Source: JBDUDR01 sp040002845 (GTDB lineage Bacteria; Actinomycetota; Actinomycetes; Propionibacteriales; Nocardioidaceae). Taken from it: 16,076 nt of DNA. Positions 1 to 9,066 of this stretch are shown in pieces (position 1 is the first letter of the stretch; each line of letters opens with the position of its first letter). The stretch lies in assembly GCA_040002845.1 (NCBI GenBank), contig JBDUDR010000055.1:1-16076 (forward strand), given 5' to 3'. The notes under the pieces are model-generated. The model was not told the origin of the DNA, made no database searches, and worked only from the letters and a program-made list of their open reading frames with translations. Position numbers and translations under genes: made by a program.

Positions 1-2838
1 CGATCAGTCGCACCAATGACCGAACACGGCGCCGCAGTAGCTCCAGCATGGGCAGGGTGACGTCGACCCACCAGTCGTCGCCGGCGACCTCGTCGAGCAG
101 CTCCTGCTGCTCGCGTACGGCGGGAATGTTGGTCTGTTCGAGGAGCGCGGCCGCGATGGCCTGGACCTGAGCACGCAGGCGGTCAAAACCAGGGTCTGCA
201 TCGAGCGCACCCAGCTGTAATCGGAGCATGAGCAGGTCGAAGCGTTTGGCCTGTTCGTCGTCGTCTCGGACGGACGTGGGAAGCTCGGCAAGGTGTTCGG
301 CGATCCCGATGGCCTCGTCGGAGGTGACCCTGTGCCAGTTGTCGAGGTCGAGGTAGATCTCGATCCAGCGCCGCTGGGGCCGGACGACCACGTTGTCGGG
401 GTTCATGCCTTCGACTTGGTCGTGCAGCAGGTGAATCGTGTCGACCCGCAGCCCGGTCTCACTGGTGATTCCGCTTGCGTCGGTCAGACCCTCATCCTGT
501 TGTCCGGCGTCCAGCTTCGTGATCAGCTCAAGGCGCGCCTTGAACAGCCGTTCCCCAAGAGATTCGACCAGTGACCCCTCCGACCCTGCCATCTTCTGGT
601 TGAAGAACTCGATGTTCTGGCAGAAGTCGAAGACGAAGAAGTCGGCCTTCGCCTCGCCCGGCCCATACAGGTCGGGGCACAGGCGGGTGCCCCGGCCGAT
701 CATCTGCCAGAACTTCGTCTTGGAGCGGACGATCTTGAAGAACACCAGGTTGACGATCTCGGGCACGTCGATGCCCGTGTCCAGCATGTCTACGGAGATC
801 GCGATGTGCGGCGCCTTCTCCTTGATGTAGAAGGCATCGATAAGCGATTGTGCGTATTCGGTCTTGTGCGTGACGACGCGGGCGAACGATCCGAGGTGCT
901 CGGGATAATGGACGTTGAACCGCTCGGCGATGAATTCGGCGTGCTTGTTGTTCTTGGCGGCGAATGATCGTCTTCCCGAGCCGGTCGCCGCCGGCCACAT
1001 GATGCCCGCGGGTCGTCAACGTTTCTAACACCCGGTCGACGGTGTCGGTGTTGAACAGCCACTCGTTGACCGCGTCGGAGGTGATCGCGTCAGGCGGGTC
1101 GTCCTCGCCCCAGTCGGCGAGGTCCCACTGATCCTTCTCGGCCTCGGATAGGTCGTCGTAGCGGATGCCTTCCCGCAGGAACTTCACGGGCACCGACACC
1201 GCGCGCGGCGGCACCAAGTAGCCCTCGGCGACGGCTTCGCTCAGGTCGTAGTTGTCGGTGGGGACGCGGTCCTCAAGGTGGAACAGACTGTATGTGTTGC
1301 GGTCGATCTCGTCCTTAGGGGTCGCGGTCAGGCCGACCAGGAGCGAATCGAAGTAGCGGAAGATCGCGCGGTACTTGTGATACACCGACCGGTGCGCCTC
1401 ATCAATGATCACCAGGTCGAAGTAGCCCGGGCCGAAGCGGCGCTCGTCGTCGGTGGTCTGGTTGATCAGGCCCATCATGGTCGGATACGTGGAGACGTAG
1501 ACCCGCCCCTCGCCGTGCTTCTCGGTGACGAGATTGACCGTGGCCGCGTCGGGCAGGTGCGCCTTGAACGCGCCGACGGCCTGGTTGACCAGGGCAACCC
1601 GGTCGACCAAGAACAGCACCCGCTTGGCCCAGTTGGCCCGCATCAGCAAGTCGACCAGAGCGATGACCGTCCGGGTCTTCCCGGCGCCGGTCGCCATCAC
1701 TACTAGTGCTTCGCGCTGACGGCCCTGATCGAACGCCTCGCCGATCCGGCGGATGGCGCGCGCCTGGTAGTGCCGTTCGACGATCGTGTCGCTGATCCCG
1801 ACCTCGGCTAGCCGGCGCTTGCTGGTGCGGCGCTGAACGAGAAGCGCCAACTCGTCCTTCGTGTAGAAGCCGTCAACTTGGCGCGGCGGATAGCTCGTAT
1901 CGTCCCAGAGCCAGTGGTCGTATCCGTTGGTGTAGAAGATGACAGGTCGCTGGCCGTAGGCAGCTTCCAGGCAATCGGCGTAGAGCTTCGCCTGCTGCTG
2001 GCCGACCTTCGAATCGCGGCGGGTGCGCTTGGCCTCCACCACCCCGAGCGGTTTGCCGTCGTTGCCCCACAGCACATAGTCGACATAGCCGGTGCCCTTG
2101 CTGTTCGGCATCCCGCTGACCTCAAACTCCAGGTCATTGGGCTGGTCAAGGATCCAGCCGGACTCGCGCAGCAACAGGTCGATGAACAGGTCGCGGGTCG
2201 CGGCCTCGTCGTAGTCGTGATCGGCGGGCCGGGCCTCGTTGGCGGCCTTGGCGGCGGCGACCTGAGCACGCAAGTCGACGATCTCCTGCTCCAGCGTCGC
2301 GCTCTGCTCGCGCGCCTTCGCCAGCTCGGCGTCCTGTGCGGCGTAGCGCTCAGCCTGCGCCTTCAATTCGTCCTGCCGCTGCTTGCGAACACTTGCCGAC
2401 AAGGGCCTTGGGATGGTGTCCGTGTCGAACTGCAGCTCGCCCGGCCGGTCCGCTGACTCTCGCGAGTAGCGGCTGGCTGGCCAGCCAGTACAGGACGTGG
2501 AACAGCTCCCGCACGACGGGTACGGAGTCGTTGCTCGTGACCGGCCGGTTCTTGTGCACCGCCGCGTTGCCCTGCCGGCGGACGATGTCCATCTTCGCGC
2601 GAATCGTGTTGCCGACCAGTCGCCCCAAGGTCGGCTCGAACAGCATCGCCGAAAGGTCATCCCGGTACGGCCGTTGCAACGTGCGGTCGTAGTCGTAGAG
2701 CCAGTTGACCGCGAGTTCCAAGGCCCGGCGGGCATAGAAACACGACGCCCGCGGATCCCCGTAGGCGTTGTGCTCCGCCCGAGCCGCCTCCTGCGCTAGC
2801 GACGGCCACTCCGCCCGCAAGAACCGGAAGTTACTCAC
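1..2838 (-). pseudogene. hsdR: Type I restriction enzyme subunit R, frameshifted and cut by the window edge
   Basis: This is the motor and nuclease subunit of a type I restriction-modification complex, which translocates DNA and cleaves unmodified phage DNA. The GTG start at 2838 begins MSNFRFLRAEW. The first 120 or so residues resemble a DUF4145 N-terminal domain and are followed by an Ala/Glu/Lys-rich coiled coil. The nuclease region shows VDYVLW and VVEAKR, a PD-ExK-like pair. Helicase motifs follow in order: ATGAGKT (Walker A), IIDEAH, GLTATPK and, near 690, IGRGTR. The reading frame changes twice: near 2471-2490, at a tandem GGCT repeat, and near 961-970, where GKTI should run on into FAAKNNKHAEF. 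After the second shift the frame stays open to base 1, so the C-terminus lies outside the window. The gene follows hsdS by 33 bp. Family assignment is secure; whether the protein is made is doubtful. Confidence 0.9.
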
Positions 2839-2871
2839 GATGCTGCCTGAGGTCTCCAGCTCACTCGTTCC

Positions 2872-4055
2872 TCAAAGAGCACCCGCGAACGCCCGCTGGT
2901 GCAGCGACGCAAACGCGGAATCCAGCATGTCCGCTTGTCGTCGCATCACCCGACGTGCACTGGCGATCTCGGAAACGCGGCAGGCATATACGTCTTGGGT
3001 CGCGAGCGGTGGCTTTGGAACCGTCATGCGGGCTAGCTCTGTGATCTGCAAGTGCGCCAGAGCATTGCCTTTGCCCATACCCTTGAGGATGGATTGGACC
3101 CTCTCCGACGACAGGTACCCAACCGCGTAGACAGGATTTACCTCCGTGCGGTCGGGACGAACTAGGGCCACGGACTGATTGATGCAGAATCGCTCGTCTG
3201 TCTCCACGATGGCGCACCTTCCGATCGTGCCGTCCTTGGTGATCAGGATGTCACCCCGACGTGGCTTGGACTTCGCAGATAACGCTGCGTACTGCTCTTC
3301 GGTGCCGAAATGAACGTTGTCCAGGTCGATCCAGCCCTCGCGGACGTTTTCGCGGTCACGATGGGGATGCCAGCGTCTACGTGGCGCATCGGGGAGGTGA
3401 AGCCATAAGTGACTCGGCCTACGACATTTGCGAAGCAGTCACTGGGGAAGGCGCCCCATCCGTGGCGAGGGTCGCTGAACATATCGAGGAAGATCGATTG
3501 GGTGAGTTCGTCCAGGAGGGTGATGGCTTTGCGGCGCTTGGCGCGCAGCGCATCCGCCCGATCCAGTACCTCCGCAATCCGCTGCTGCTCCTCGATCGGC
3601 GGCAGCGGCATTTCGAGCGACAACAGTGAGTCGCGCCCTACCGTTGCCTGATTAACCCACTGCCTACACATGGCCTGAAAAACACCGCGAGTGAACTGCC
3701 GGTGCAACCAACGAGCCAAAAATGCTGGCTCAAGGCACTCGCGGTTGGTTCGCAGCCGCAGAAAGTGGTTGCTGAAGACCATCGGTTCATCCGGCGGGCC
3801 GAGCAGCGCGCTCTTGCCCACGAGTTCGGGGCTGTTGGTCGCGTTGAACAGGACGTCACCTTGCGCGAGCGTGAAAGCATCGCGATCGCGCCGAGTCGCG
3901 GGGACGCGGCGGCGCCGGGAAAAGTCCCACCCGCCCTGACGGGTGACGTTGTTCATGCGGACTTGGAACACACCGTCGTCGGACTCAGCACCGGTGGCGA
4001 ACCCAGACCTTGCGTCCACTATGACATCGCGCAGCCTAGCGGTCGACCATGACAT
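2872..4055 (-). pseudogene. hsdS: Type I restriction-modification specificity subunit S, one frameshift
   Basis: HsdS chooses the DNA sequence recognised by the type I complex through two target-recognition domains. The ATG at 4055 begins MSWSTARLRDV. The first recognition domain is followed by the central conserved helix region PLPPIEEQQRIAEVL...DELTQSIF. The second domain starts GIPIVTAK, where the frame breaks at a run of four A on the coding strand (3347-3350 on plus). Adding one base continues as NVREGWIDLDNVHFG through GDILITKDGTIGR and on to the C-terminal helix region ending HQRAFAGAL. The corrected product would be 394 aa, normal for HsdS. The start overlaps the hsdM stop as TGATG, so translation is probably coupled. 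As written, the product would end early at 3243, having lost most of the second recognition domain. Confidence 0.88.
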
Positions 4056-5591
4056 CAGAGCGTGGTCCTCAGGTCTGCTAGACCCTGCTGGATTTCGATT
4101 TCCAACCTCTCGAGGTCGGCGATGATGTCAAGGGGCGGGCGGTGCTCGATCTCGTCGTGGACCGTTTCCTTGTAGCGGTTCAGACTCAGGTCGTAACCCT
4201 GTGCGGCGATGTCGGATTTGGCCATGCAGAAACTCTGCTGGGTGCGCTCCCGCGAGCGCTCGCCAGCGTCGCGGTCCAGCCACCGCGCTAGCGCGTCGGG
4301 CAGGTTGTTCTTCGGGTGCTCCTCGTCGCTCAGTGCATGATTGGGTCGCACGCCGAGCTTGTCCTCGGACAGCAACGGCGACCGCTTGTCGTCCAACGAC
4401 CACCCGTCAGCGGTCACCTCGTAGAACCAAACGAAGTCCGTTCCGCCGATGCCGGTCTTGGTGAACAGCAGGATCGCAGTCGAGACTCCCGCGTACGGCT
4501 TGAACACCCCACCAGGCAGTTTCACGACGCCGTCGAGCTTGTGGTCCTCGACCAGCGTCCTTCGCAGCTCCTTGTGCGCCTTCGACGATCCAAAAAGGAC
4601 ACCATCTGGCACGATCGCCGCCGCCCGCCCGCCGGTCTTGAGCAGTCGCAGGAACAGGGCGAGGAACAACAGCTCGGTCTTCTTTGTCTTCACGACCTGC
4701 TGCAGATCCTTTGCCACCGACTCGTAGTCCAAGCTGCCCGCGAAGGGGGGGTTGGCCAGGATCAGTGAGTACAACTCGGCATCGCCGCTGGCCCCGTCGG
4801 ACAGCGAGTCGCGATAGCGGATGTCCGGCTGCTCGACCCCGTGCAACAGCATGTTCATGCTGCCGATCCGCAGCATCGTCGCGTCGAAGTCGAAGCCGTG
4901 GAACATGCTGGAATTGAAGTGCTTGTTCTGCACAGCATCGACCAGCAGCGCGGGATGCTCCCGGCGCAGGTATTCGCCAGCAGCGACCAGGAAACCCGCG
5001 GTGCCACAGGCCGGGTCGCAGATGTCGTCCTTCGGCCCCGGCGCCATCATCTCGACCATCAGCGCGATGATGTGCCGCGGCGTACGGAACTGGCCGTTCT
5101 GGCCGGCGCTGGCGATCTTGCTCAGCATGTACTCGTACAGGTCGCCCTTGGTATCGCGATCCTCCATCGGGAAGTCGCCGAGCATGTCGACGACCTTGGC
5201 CAGCAACGCCGGATTGGGGATGGTGAACCGGGCGTCCTTCATGTGCTGTGAGTAGGTCGAGCCCTCGCCGCCCAGCGAGCGGAGGAAGGGGAAAGACCCG
5301 CTCACCGACCGTTTCGTACATCTCTGCCGGCCCGATGTCCTTGAACCGGGACCATCGCAGGTCGGTGTACGACCGCCCTTGCGGGTCATTGCCCGAGGGG
5401 AAGGCCGCCCGCTCGATGGGCTTGCCCGTGCGGTTCGCCCGGTTCTCCGCGAGCGTCTGCAGGTCGTCCAGACGGCGGATGAACAGCAGGTACGTGATCT
5501 GCTCGATGACCTCGATGGGGTTGGCGATTCCGCCCGACCAGAATGCATCCCATACCCGATCAATCTGGCCCTTCAGCGCACCGGTGATCAC
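4055..5591 (-). pseudogene. hsdM: Type I DNA methyltransferase subunit M, one frameshift
   Basis: HsdM is the adenine methyltransferase subunit that protects host DNA and forms the core of the type I enzyme. The GTG start at 5591 gives MITGALKGQIDRVWDAFW, the standard beginning of this family. After about 95 codons the frame changes at a CCCC run on the coding strand (5288-5291 on plus): removing one C joins ETVGERVFP to FLRSLGGEG and gives a 511-aa protein. The SAM-binding motif DPACGTAGF is at about residue 192 and the catalytic motif NPPF at about 280. The gene is first in the operon and overlaps hsdS by one base. A 282-bp gap separates it from the CBASS operon upstream, so it probably has its own promoter, though I see no clear one. 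The single extra C could be a real mutation or a sequencing error. Confidence 0.9.
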
Positions 5592-5873
5592 ACGCGAAGA
5601 ATATCCGCATGCTGAGCGTGAGCGTGGCGCCAACGCCAGAAGCAGGTTCCGATCCTGACGACTGCGGTCTTGAGCAACTGCACGGCCCGCGTGACCCAGT
5701 CGGCGGGTAGGTTCCCCGGGTGCTCCACCACGCATGCGAACAACCAAGACTCCGTGAAAGACGTGTTTCGAGTCGCGTCCAGTAGAAAGGCGGACCAACG
5801 GGACGCTGGTCAACCCATGGATGGCCAGGCGCCACAGGCGGCCCGGTCAGTCTCACCGTAACTGGAATCCGGC
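5592..5873. other. Intergenic stretch between the CBASS operon and hsdM
   Basis: This 282-bp stretch should hold the end of CBASS transcription and the promoter of hsdM. I see no protein-like frame in it, no convincing -35/-10 pair, and no hairpin followed by a T run. GC-rich repeats such as GGCGCC occur but do not form a clear terminator. Confidence 0.4.
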
Positions 5874-6464
5874 TCAACCTCGCCCGGGATCCTCGCGCCA
5901 AACCTGCCGTCTCCAGATCACCGGCGGCAGGATTCGGCGCCACCCGAACCGGAACGAGATGGCATTTTCGAGCCGGATGATGTGTGGCCACTGGTCACCT
6001 GGACCCCATCCGGAAAGGTTCATCCCAGCAGCGGTCGCGACGGGCGGCTGTGTCCAAGCGTCGGCCGCCGCCGGGTTGACCTTCGCGTCTAGGTCGGCGA
6101 GGACCTCCTCATACACACGGCCAACAGTCCGACTCTCCGCTTGGACCCAGGTCCGGCAGGCGGCCAGCTGTTCCTGCAGGTCGTTGCCGCGCGACGCGAG
6201 GGCGGCCAGGACGTCGGGCTCATCGGACACTCGTCGACGGACGCGATAGGCGTACTCGGTGCGCGCAATGAGCGACTTCACCGCCTGGGCATAGCCGTCT
6301 CGACGGGATGTCGCCGACGCTCGCAAACTACCGACTGTGGTGGTGATGAGCCCGGCGACGACTGTTGAACCGAGCAATGCGACGAGCAGCGCCCACCACA
6401 CGCCCGTTGGCGTGCCCGTGCCCTTCACCGCGGCCGACTGCCCTTCTGCGATAACTAGGGTCAT
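5874..6464 (-). CDS. CBASS-associated single-pass membrane protein, probable effector
   Basis: This 196-aa protein is the last gene of the CBASS operon, the place usually taken by the killing effector. Its ATG overlaps the stop of the E2-like gene as ATGA, and a GGTGGG stretch lies just upstream. One strong hydrophobic segment covers residues 22-45 (WWALLVALLGSTVVAGLI), followed by an Arg-rich stretch that favours a cytoplasmic C-terminus. The remaining 150 residues look helical, with many Arg and Glu, then a conserved-looking tail with GWGPGDQW near 152 and FRFGWRRILPP near 171. No second membrane span is visible, unlike the 2TM and 4TM effectors usually described. The inferred role is membrane disruption or signalling on binding a cyclic nucleotide. 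No catalytic motif was recognised. The gene model is secure; the function rests on operon position and topology. Confidence 0.8.
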   Translation of the reverse strand: MTLVIAEGQSAAVKGTGTPTGVWWALLVALLGSTVVAGLITTTVGSLRASATSRRDGYAQAVKSLIARTEYAYRVRRRVSDEPDVLAALASRGNDLQEQLAACRTWVQAESRTVGRVYEEVLADLDAKVNPAAADAWTQPPVATAAGMNLSGWGPGDQWPHIIRLENAISFRFGWRRILPPVIWRRQVWREDPGRG

Positions 6465-6988
6465 GCCACCCACCGGGTCACCTCCTTGCGCATCTCGCGG
6501 GTGACGATGGGGTGGGTTCCCGACGTGGGATGCCCGTGGGGGGCATCCTCGACTGGCCATTCGTTGTGATGGCGCCGGGCGTACTCCTCGAAGAACAGGT
6601 GCCGGTGCACACGGCTGACGAACTCCTCGAAGCCGTCCTCCCACTCCCACCGCAGCGGACGCGGGTCACGCGAGTAGACCAAACATAATTCGCCGGCGAG
6701 CGTGCCGAACTTGGGCCCGAGCGGCGACGACTGACGGTGCTTCCATGGCCGCTCCGGTCCAAGGGGGAACGCATAGATCGCGCCGTCCGGGCGGACACTG
6801 ACCCGTCCGCGCTCCTGTTCGTAGCCTTCGGCCGTCCACTCAGGTATCGGGTCGAACGTCAGGTCGAACACGGCACCACCGAGCGCACCCGGCCGTACCC
6901 GATCGACGTGCACGCCGAACAACTCGGCCTTGAGCGTCGAGCCGACGCCGGCCGGGTCGACGAGGACGGCGGTCAGTGTGATGACCAC
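6461..6988 (-). CDS. Prokaryotic E2-like protein of a short type II CBASS
   Basis: This 175-aa protein resembles the stand-alone bacterial E2 (ubiquitin-conjugating-like) proteins found beside CD-NTases. Features that fit are FDPIPEW near 45-51, PLGPKFG near 89-95, GELCLVYSRDP with candidate catalytic Cys102, RWEWEDG near 113-119, and the C-terminal RHLFFEEYAR followed by WPVEDAPHG near 144-152. In type II CBASS such proteins form a thioester and modify or prime the nucleotidyltransferase. The E1 and JAB-peptidase parts of longer systems are absent here. I chose the GTG at 6988 because it overlaps the CD-NTase stop by 16 bases, has GGCGGGG just upstream, and gives normal E2 length. An earlier in-frame start at 7138 would read antisense-like sequence within the CD-NTase gene. 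The stop overlaps the next ATG. Confidence 0.85.
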   Translation of the reverse strand: MVITLTAVLVDPAGVGSTLKAELFGVHVDRVRPGALGGAVFDLTFDPIPEWTAEGYEQERGRVSVRPDGAIYAFPLGPERPWKHRQSSPLGPKFGTLAGELCLVYSRDPRPLRWEWEDGFEEFVSRVHRHLFFEEYARRHHNEWPVEDAPHGHPTSGTHPIVTREMRKEVTRWVA

Positions 6989-7983
6989 GACCGCCCCGCC
7001 GGGAGCTGCTGATCTGCCGCTCGCGTCGTGCTCGGCCGGCCGGCGCGGCTCATCGATCCGATGGCCCACGCCCCCGCCGACTCCTTCGCTGTCCGCCGCT
7101 GCGCGTCCGGGAAGTCCTTGCCGAGCACCGCCTGCCAAGCGTCAATCGCGCCTTCGGTGTCGCCGTGAGCCTCCAGGCGAAGCGCCTCCTCGGCGCGCTG
7201 CGCCTGGTCGGCGAACGTGGCCACTGCGACCTCGCGTTGCTGACTTGTCCATTTCGCCGTGACGTCGTCGTCACCTGCCGGGTCAAGCACAGGTCCGGTG
7301 ACAGCCTCGGCGGCGTGCCACAGAACAGCAGACACAGCCTTCTTGTCCGCGAGCTGGAGGTGTATCGCGTCGAACGCGAGCGACTCGATGACGATGCCTT
7401 TGATGAACTCCAGCCGCAGTTCGTGGTGTTTGCGGAACGCCTTCACCATGCGGACCTGGTGGACGAACCGGCCACCAGTTACGGTGTTTCGGTCACGGAC
7501 CAGCCGGATCTGTTTGCGGGTGTTGCTTGGCTCCCATCGCCGCTCGTCCCGGTTACCGATGAGCACACTCTCGGTATCCGTGGGGAGCGCGGCCACCAGG
7601 TCGACGGTGAACTCGCAATCTGGGAACGCCAGCCGAAGCGCCTTGCCGGCCGGCTTTTCGCCTGCGTCGAACTTGACGGCTGGCCACTGCCGCTTGACGG
7701 GGCCCTTGAACAACTCCATCGCCTCGCGGGGACCGTCCATGTCCGACCGCAGATGCCCGTACTTCCCCTTGTCCAACAGCATGACGATGTCGACGTCCTT
7801 CAGCGGCTTGAGCATCGTCTTGCGGGCGAACGACCCCTGCAGGAAGCTGGCTTCGATGACTCCGGCGGCCCTCAGCAGATCACTGATGTCGTTGTGCCGC
7901 CGCTGGGCTTTATCGCGCTCCCGCGGATCGAGGTTGAGTTCCTCATCGAACGACGCGAACGCCGAATTCACTGTTCGAGCCAT
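6973..7983 (-). CDS. CD-NTase (cGAS/DncV-like cyclic nucleotide synthase) of CBASS
   Basis: This 336-aa nucleotidyltransferase is the expected phage sensor-synthase, making a cyclic di- or trinucleotide signal from NTPs. Catalytic features are LQGSFARKT with GS at 50-51, the metal-binding pair D63 and D65 in KDVDIVMLL, and the third acidic residue D128 in FTVDLVAAL. The C-terminal half is helical and includes a WQAVLGKDFPD motif near 283-293, common at the end of this family. The ATG at 7983 was chosen because AGGAGGA sits just upstream; longer frames reach 8331 but extend through sequence that does not look like protein. The product ends in RSWSSH rather than the terminal Gly or Ala used for conjugation in full type II systems. 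The CD-NTase clade and nucleotide product cannot be told from sequence by eye. Confidence 0.9.
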   Translation of the reverse strand: MARTVNSAFASFDEELNLDPRERDKAQRRHNDISDLLRAAGVIEASFLQGSFARKTMLKPLKDVDIVMLLDKGKYGHLRSDMDGPREAMELFKGPVKRQWPAVKFDAGEKPAGKALRLAFPDCEFTVDLVAALPTDTESVLIGNRDERRWEPSNTRKQIRLVRDRNTVTGGRFVHQVRMVKAFRKHHELRLEFIKGIVIESLAFDAIHLQLADKKAVSAVLWHAAEAVTGPVLDPAGDDDVTAKWTSQQREVAVATFADQAQRAEEALRLEAHGDTEGAIDAWQAVLGKDFPDAQRRTAKESAGAWAIGSMSRAGRPSTTRAADQQLPAGRSWSSH

Positions 7984-8327
7984 ACTTTCCTCCTCCGCCG
8001 TGTCCGGCGAAGGGAAGGGGGCGCCGAACTGCAATACCATGATTGTCTCTCGAACCCCCCGTAGCTTCTGGGCGACACGCGGGACGAGTTGGGGCGGACA
8101 CCTCAACCGGTGTGGCAAAGATGGTGATCCGCTGCTGCGGCTGAACCGCGTGCCAGCCTCCCGTGATCCGGAAATCATTTCGAGACTCTGGTCGATGTCT
8201 GGCGGCCCCGACAAGGAACGCTGAGTGGGCCGACGACGTGGTCCGGTGACGCCGCGCGTTTCAGACCGATCCACACTGGGGTGGAAAGATGAAACGCTCA
8301 TACTCACCAGCGCGCGAAGGGGAATGT
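7977..8327. promoter_or_regulatory. Leader and presumed promoter region of the CBASS operon
   Basis: About 345 bp without a credible gene lies upstream of the CD-NTase. On the minus strand GGAGGAGGAAAGT immediately precedes its ATG, an unusually strong ribosome-binding site for this region. The operon promoter must lie here, but I cannot point to a clear -35/-10 pair. The stretch also carries an inverted repeat, listed separately. Confidence 0.5.
8256..8297. repeat. Nested inverted repeat between the Cys-rich gene and the CBASS operon
   Basis: GCGTTTCA at 8256-8263 is a perfect inverted match to TGAAACGC at 8290-8297. Inside it, CCAC (8271-8274) pairs with GTGG (8281-8284) around a six-base loop. 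As RNA this would fold into a two-part hairpin. It starts 30 bp past the stop of the minus-strand Cys-rich gene, so it could end that transcript, although no T run follows. It could also be a regulator-binding site for the CBASS operon. Confidence 0.55.
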
Positions 8328-8756
8328 TCACCAGTGACGCCGGGTGCGCAAGCCAGGCCGCCGCGTTAAGGCGGCAATGACTTGGTCGAGCTGGGTGGCC
8401 AGCGCGGGCAGGTCACGGTCGTAAACCAGGCCGACGTCGATCTGGCGGGCCAGGTCGCGGAGCGCGTCGACCCACGCCGAGCCTCTGGGAAGAACGATGA
8501 CTTCGACGGTCTCGGTGACCGTCACGGGCACGTCGACCTCGACGACACGTTCGACGAGTTCCACCGCAACCCGTCCGCAGGCCGCGGCCCGGCGTTGTTC
8601 CCAGGCGCGGTGGCGGCACGACGATGAACACCAGCACGGCAACCGGCCCCTGCGCCGGACGACGATTTCGGCGTCGCACCAGACACAGGCGACCCTGTCA
8701 GGCCGTTGCCTGCGTTCAGCCAGCCGTTTGTCAGCTGTGCTTTCGGGATCGGCCAT
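8328..8756 (-). CDS. Small Cys-rich (zinc-ribbon-like) protein of mobile-element type
   Basis: This 142-aa protein has a strong ribosome-binding site (GAGGAGG) before its ATG at 8756. Its N-terminal third carries Cys24, Cys27, Cys41, Cys43 and Cys47 in the pattern CVWC and CWCSSSCRHRAWE, which looks like a small metal-binding finger with a basic flank. The middle is Val/Thr/Glu-rich (VDVPVTVTETVEVIV), and the C-terminal part is helical and ends in Arg. Proteins with a CSxxCRxRAWE-type finger are familiar from actinobacterial integrated elements, where they are unassigned. It is separated from the CBASS operon by about 345 bp and is unlikely to belong to it. A DNA-binding role is an inference from the finger and the basic residues. 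Confidence 0.7.
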   Translation of the reverse strand: MADPESTADKRLAERRQRPDRVACVWCDAEIVVRRRGRLPCWCSSSCRHRAWEQRRAAACGRVAVELVERVVEVDVPVTVTETVEVIVLPRGSAWVDALRDLARQIDVGLVYDRDLPALATQLDQVIAALTRRPGLRTRRHW

Positions 8757-9066
8757 CGAGCCGCCTCCTCAATACCTGTATTTCGTGCCAACGACTTTAG
8801 CGGCCCGCTGGTGCAAGAGGTGTGTGGCAGATGATCTTGCTGGTTGGCGGGTGAGTCGTCGGAGGCGACTACGGCGTCGGACTGGGTTGGGTTCGGATCG
8901 TCGAGCAGTGAAGGTCATACGGCACGGCGATCTTGAGGACCGTGACTTGTTGGGCAAAGGCGGTGACACTGGCGGATTCGGCCAGCGGGCTCGTACCCCC
9001 CCTGTTTTGGGACGCCGGCACCCCCTGGACCCCCCCATCTCTGGACGTCCCACAGCCTGTGCAGCT

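Noticed and set aside
6989..7138. Longer start for the E2-like gene inside the CD-NTase
   Set aside because: The 50 added residues are Gly/Ala-rich shadow sequence of the CD-NTase frame, and the GTG at 6988 gives the usual E2 length and position.
7165..8224. Two long plus-strand frames opposite the CD-NTase
   Set aside because: They are antisense shadows typical of GC-rich DNA; the minus strand carries the catalytic motifs.
7984..8331. N-terminal extension of the CD-NTase by 116 residues
   Set aside because: The added sequence is Arg/Ser/Pro-rich with no family similarity, and the internal ATG at 7983 has a far better ribosome-binding site.
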